A stretch of 64,000 nt of DNA. It comes from Warburgia ugandensis. Lineage: Eukaryota > Streptophyta > Magnoliopsida > Canellales > Canellaceae. Positions 59,107-64,000 of this stretch are shown here, piece after piece. Under the pieces are notes generated by a model, which was given only the letters and a program-made list of their open reading frames with translations, searched no databases and was not told the DNA's origin. Each line of letters begins with the position of its first letter. Within the stretch, counting starts at the first letter, position 1. The translations under genes and the position numbers were made by a program. The stretch spans positions 26,371,445 to 26,435,444 of the forward strand of contig CP141132.1 in assembly GCA_035236585.1 (NCBI GenBank), given 5' to 3'.

Positions 59107-60520
59107 TGTGATAGGATCCAACAAAGCTAATGATTCACATAGATTTTAAATGCAGAAGAGATAAGGGATATGATCCTTAAGAGTAGATGTTATTACCAAG
59201 AGTAGTAGGGATATTTACATTGATTCCTCCTTTTCATATCCTCCTTAAGGTTGTTTTCCACCAAAGATCCATAAGACTTTACTTAGGACAAAATGTAGGC
59301 TTGGTACGGGTTCGAAAAAGAAGGGTATAAGGGTTTAAAGTTTGAAAATTGAGTGGGAGGTCTTTTTTGAGTGTTGGACAACTTTACTTTGATTAAAGTG
59401 AATATCTTTTGTATTCTTGCCTTTCTAACATTTCTTTCTTTCATTTTTTGTTGAATTCTCTTGAAAGAAAGTCTTTTTCATTGTACAACTTTTTAGTATT
59501 TTTCACTTCCTTTTCCTTTTGTCCTTTTTGCACTTTTTCTACTAACTCTACTTAGTTTTGAAAATGGGTGAGGGGGCATTTATTTTTTTGGGTTAAGGTA
59601 AATGGGGTTAAGAAAGAAAATTCTTAATAATAGGCTCAAGAGGCTAACTAGTGGTATAGTGTATTGGGTAGGTTCTATGTTTTTGGGTCGACAAGGATGA
59701 CCTAAATCATACCCTCAGCTTCTTAAAGCCTATCAAATTCAATAATTTTTTTGGAAAGAAAGCTATTACTCCTATTTAATTTTGGTAGTTAATAAAAACA
59801 AGGATAATAGGATCATACTAAAATTATGTATGCTAAATAAAATGTGGAAGAAAAAGAGGATAATCTCTAAAACTCACTTGGTTATAGGTCTCCACTAATT
59901 TTCCCCAAGGTCTCTAAGTCATACCTCTCTATTAGTCTGGACTATGTGGTATGTGTAAATATTTTTCGAGAATTAACCTTCATAAATGCTTTAACACATG
60001 AATAATATGCAAAATTAGCCGTATACACTTTCATCAAGAGGTTAAAATAGTAGAATTACTAGGTTTTTTAAAATCCAATTCTCATCACAGTAAAGGACTC
60101 TACCTCAAAACATTTTTGTTGTTGTTGAAAAACATAAGAAAACTCAAGACAAGCTAGAATCTCTATGTACATCTACACCCCCAACCTAAATTAAACATTG
60201 CCTTCAATGTTTAAAAATAGAGGACCTTATATGATGATGGAAAGATGTAGAAGGCTGAGATTTGAAAAACATCTAGGTTGTTTCTTAGGGAGCGCTATGT
60301 TTTATGTCTTCAGCCAAATGAAATGATGAATGCAAGGACGATGATCTACAAGGTTCCTTGGAGTATTTTAAGGTGGGTCATGATAATTTGGTGCTTTAAC
60401 AATGTATCCTCTATCTCAGGGTAAATTAGTTCTAAGAAAGGTTTTAACTATTGTCCATTAACCTTTAGGATTTCACCATCCTTCTTAATCTCAATGGCCC
60501 CACGAGGATACGTCCATTGA
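59107..60520 (-). mobile_element. Athila-like internal fragment D (3' internal region and integrase end)
   Basis: Colinear with 42440-43088 joined to 46031-46830, that is element A without its nested solo LTR. The right end reaches the integrase C-terminal block on the minus strand (YPRGAIEIKKDGEI-like near 60470-60515) and is then cut off. Confidence 0.7.
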
Positions 60521-61149
60521 TGGATCTACTACAAAACCTACGAATTGGTTAATCAACAGATCGAGCTAAAGGATGTACACACGAAAACTGGGGATACATG
60601 CCATACGAGGTAGGTGGACTAAGATTGCTATTTTGGAAAGTTTAATAATTTCCATGTCTTTATAATAATGATTAAATGTAGATGATGATTTACAAAGTAT
60701 TGTCTTTAATTACTAAAATTATGGGAGCATGTGATAACTTTAGAAGTTATCATGTGGCACCTTTAAATTATCAAATTAGAAATGGAATGATCGATTTAAA
60801 TAGAAAATGTTAGTCATAACTTCCAAATAAAAGAATGGAAACCATACTCATTGACTAGAACTTAGTATATATATATATATATATCTATTCCATGATAACA
60901 CTTAGAAACATGATATACACAAGGATTAGTTACAAATGTGAAATGAACTAAAAACACTTGTTTTATCATAGTTATAACATTAAGACAAATGAGTAACTAG
61001 ACTACCTATCTTGATTTTGAACTAATGCTTACATCAAATGGACATTGTAATACCTTAAACAAGGTTAGATCTTATGCATGCTATTGAAACATAAGGACTT
61101 GTATATTGATACTATAATATTTGGAATGCCCTGAATAGTAGGAAATATT
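60521..61149. other. Spacer with a short (AT)n run; nothing else recognised
   Basis: AT-rich. An AT dinucleotide run lies at 60866-60884. No gene-like frame. Confidence 0.4.
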
Positions 61150-63440
61150 AATAAGCATATCAGGCACTTATGTTGTTCTAGGGGTGTGGTGATATTTTGA
61201 TATATTCTAGTAGTGTAGAGGAGCATATAGAGCACTTAAGGACTATCTTGGGCACTCTTTAAACAAATCCGTTGTATACCAAGTTCTCCAAGTGCGAGTT
61301 TTGGTTGGATTGAGTACATTTCCTTGGACATGTTGTATCCAAGAATGGCATTGCAGTGGACCCACAAAAGGTGGAGGCAGTAGTCAATTGGGAGTCACCC
61401 ATGACTGTGACACAGGTGTCCACTTTTCTGGGTCGGCAGGCTACTATCAAAGATTCATAGAGGGATTCTAACATTTTATTTAGCCATTGATAGCCCTTAC
61501 TAGGAAAGACTAGAAGTTTGATTGGTTTCATAGCTGTGACGGAAGTTTCTTGGAGCTAAAGAAGAGACTTACCTCGGTTCCTATGTTATCTCTCCCTTGG
61601 GGCAATGGTGGTTTTGTGGTGAATAATGATGCATTAAGACAGGGGTTGGGGTGTGTTCTCATGCAACACGGTAGAGCCATTGCATATGCTTCGAGGTAGT
61701 TGAAGAGGCACGAACAGAACTACCCCATCCATGACTTGGAGCTAGCAGCATTTGTTTTTGCCCTTAGGACTAGTAGCATTATCTTTATGAAGATAGGTTT
61801 GATGTTCTTAGTGATCATAAAAGCCTCAAGTACTTGTTCACTAAGAGAGACCTCAATATGAGATAGAGACATTGGCTAGAGTATTTGGACTTCTACTTCG
61901 TGATTTAATACCACCTGGACAAGACTAACGTAGAGGCCAATGCACTTAACAGGAAGTCAGGTAGCATGATAGCTAATCTCACCATTCGATTGACATTTAT
62001 GGATCAGATTTTACAGGCACAACAATCATGTAATGAGACTCAGATGCTACGTGACAGAGATAGTTTTGGAGAGGAGTTGATGGTGGGATTAGATATCAAG
62101 GTAGATTGGTTGTGCCAGCTGCAGCGGATTTGAGATAGTAGATATTGAGGGCAACTCATTACTTTAGATGGGGCATGCATCTAGGGGTCATGAAGATTTA
62201 TCATGACCTCAAGAGACTGGTTTGGTGATAAGGCATTAAGAGAGATATAGGAGAGTGTGCAGTCAGATGCATTACTTGCCAGCAGATCACGGCTGAACAT
62301 CGAAGACCTGCTAGGTTATTATAGACTATAGAGCTTCTAGTGTGGAAATGGGACCATATCACAATGGATTTTGTGGTAGGGTTGCCTAAGATTGGCAATG
62401 GACATGATGTGATTTGGATCATAGTGGACCAACTTACCAAGTTGGTGCACTTCCTGCCCTGCAGACAGGGAAAAACCTTAAAGAGCCTAGCCAAGCTTTA
62501 TATTAGAGAGATAGTTAGTTTGCATGGTGTCCCTTTAGTCATCATTTTAGACAAAGATAACAGGTTCACGTCTCGATTTTTGCAGTTTATAGGAGGGTCT
62601 GAGTATTCTACACATTTTAGTATAACATTTCACCCCACGACTGATGGTCAGTCTCAGCAGATGATTCACATTCTAGAGTACATGTCAAGAGCATGCTCAC
62701 TAGATTGGAAAGGTTGTTGGATGAACACCTACCACTAGTAGAGTTCTCCTACAACAACAACAACTATCACTTGAGCATTGGATGGCTCACATATGAGGCA
62801 ATGTATGACAGACCTTACTGTACACCTACATGCTAGAGCAATATTGGTGAGAGATAGTTCATTAGATCTGAGTAGGTAGATTAGTGTGCAGACAAGGTGA
62901 GATTGATTAGGAGACACTTGATGGCTGCCCATGGTAGGCAGAAGAGCCATTCCAACATGAGGAGGAGAGATCTAGAGTTTTAAGTTGGAGATCATGTCTT
63001 TTTGATAGAGTCTCCAATCAAGGGTGTGATGAAATTTAGGGTGAAAGGTAAGCTAAGCCCCAGATTTGTAGGACCCTTTGAGATTCTAAAGAGAATCAGT
63101 AGAGTCGCATATGGATTGGTGCTCCCTCCTTCACCTACTAATATGCATGATGTATTCCATGTTTCTATATTGAGAAAATACATCATAGATCCTACTCATA
63201 TCCTGGATCAGTTACCAGTCGATCTATAGCCACATTTGACATTTCAAGAGTGGGAGGTATAGATTATTGATAGAAAGAAGAAGGTATTACAAACCAAGAT
63301 GATCCCCCTCGTCAAGTTTCCATGGCAACATCATTCTTATGAGGAGGCCACCCTGGTGGTCGAGGAGGATATGAGGCAGCATTTTCTAGAGTTGTTTTGA
63401 ATTTCAAATTTAAGCACGTAATTTTTTTTAAGGGGGAGAG
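61150..63440 (+). pseudogene. Chromovirus-like gypsy pol 3' half (RT end, RNase H, integrase, chromodomain-like end)
   Basis: Plus strand. RT end: EEHIEHLRTILGTL, then HFLGHVVSKNGIAVDP at about 61320-61365. RNase H: RQGLGCVLMQHGRAIAYASR and IHDLELAAFVFALRT (61640-61770). Integrase: HHCC remnants near 62190-62285, then MWKWDHITMDFVVGLPKI with DQLTKLVHFLP (62340-62738). Next SYNNNNYHLSIGW near 62750, the GPY/F block [27 protein letters not shown] (63002-63229) and the end FPWQHHSYEEAT...LELF at 63321-63399. It is the same branch as 23471-24330. There are many stops, and RT upstream of 61150 is missing. A polypurine tract (about 63429-63440, ttaagggggagag) follows. Confidence 0.85.
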
Positions 63441-64000
63441 TGTAATACATATTGTTACACCAATGTGACAAATAAATTCATACTTTAGGAATTTTTTTAT
63501 TTTATTTTGTTTATTTAGGGTATGTTTTAAAAGTAAAAATAAATAATAGAATGAATGCATTGAGAAATTTGGTTAGATTGAAATGTTGGAATGGATGGTT
63601 AAGTTAATTTGGATATTAGAAATAAAGTTTCTAAGAAATAAATGAAAGATTTGATAAGGGCAGTCCCGGTGCACGAAGCTCTCACCTATGCGGGGTCTTG
63701 GGAAGGGGCGGGCCATAATGGCCTAAAGTAGGCAGGCTTACCTTGCATTTTTGCAAGAGGCTGTTTCCATGCCTTGAACCCGTGACCTCAATGTCACATG
63801 ACGACAACTTTTACTGTTGTGCCAAGGCTCCCCTTTAGAAATGAAAGATTTGATAATTATGTTAAAATAACCTTAAGCAATTTAATAAAAGAAAATAAAA
63901 ATAAAAATGTAAATTAATGTTAAATTAAGGAATTAGATAGACCACTAATAAATGAAGACACTAATCTAAACACCATCAAAACCCTAAAGTGAAATTCCAA
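63441..64000 (+). repeat. 3' LTR of the chromovirus-like element, running off the window
   Basis: Starts TGTAATACATATTGTTACACC right after the polypurine tract. It is interrupted by an Au SINE. Only its first part lies inside the window. Confidence 0.7.
63658..63838 (-). mobile_element. Au-type SINE with perfect 18-bp target duplication
   Basis: Minus-strand copy of the same family as 25150-25327: ggggagccttggcacaaca at the start, B box ggtcacgggttcaaggc, cctcttgcaaaaatgcaaggt, then gagagcttcgtgcaccggg. Flanked by identical aaatgaaagatttgataa at 63640-63657 and 63839-63856. Confidence 0.92.

Noticed and set aside
62201..62494. 97-codon minus frame
   Set aside because: Antisense to the gypsy integrase read on the plus strand.

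Overview
This is nuclear DNA from a flowering plant with a large, transposon-rich, AT-rich genome. The evidence is one split eukaryotic gene with kilobase-scale introns, Ty3/gypsy and Ty1/copia retrotransposon relics, RTE-type LINEs, Au-type SINEs and endogenous caulimovirid DNA. I cannot name the species; the mix suggests a non-grass angiosperm (inference).

Only one cellular gene is supported. It is a DUS1-like tRNA-dihydrouridine synthase on the minus strand, spread over 22.3 kb (30846 down to 8585) in three exons: 30397-30846, 17793-17899 and 8585-9332. The joined coding length is 1305 nt (434 codons plus stop), and the frame closes exactly if intron 1 uses a GC donor. Intron 1 (12.5 kb) holds the 3' end of a chromovirus-like gypsy element, a decayed copia element full of local tandem duplications, and an Au SINE. 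Intron 2 (8.5 kb) holds a full-length but dead RTE LINE with a second LINE nested in it, a candidate non-autonomous DNA transposon, and a probable second SINE just before exon 2.

Region by region: 1-3029, 3' end and LTR of an Athila-like gypsy element; 3040-7935, two endogenous pararetrovirus fragments facing each other; 8585-30846, the DUS gene; about 31.0-35.6 kb, a Mutator-like transposase relic with repeated purine-rich modules, split by a 5'-truncated LINE; 35.6-38.7 kb, a near full-length LINE with 5' tandem monomers; 39.2-54.4 kb, an Athila-like element with 2.7-kb LTRs, an internal deletion removing the RT core, and a nested 2.9-kb solo LTR; 54.4-60.5 kb, further LTR and internal fragments; 61.1-64.0 kb, a second chromovirus-like pol with 3' LTR carrying an Au SINE with a perfect 18-bp target duplication.

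All mobile-element and viral coding regions are broken by stops, frameshifts or deletions. Coordinates of repeats come from reading by eye; ends given with 'about' are uncertain by tens to hundreds of bases.
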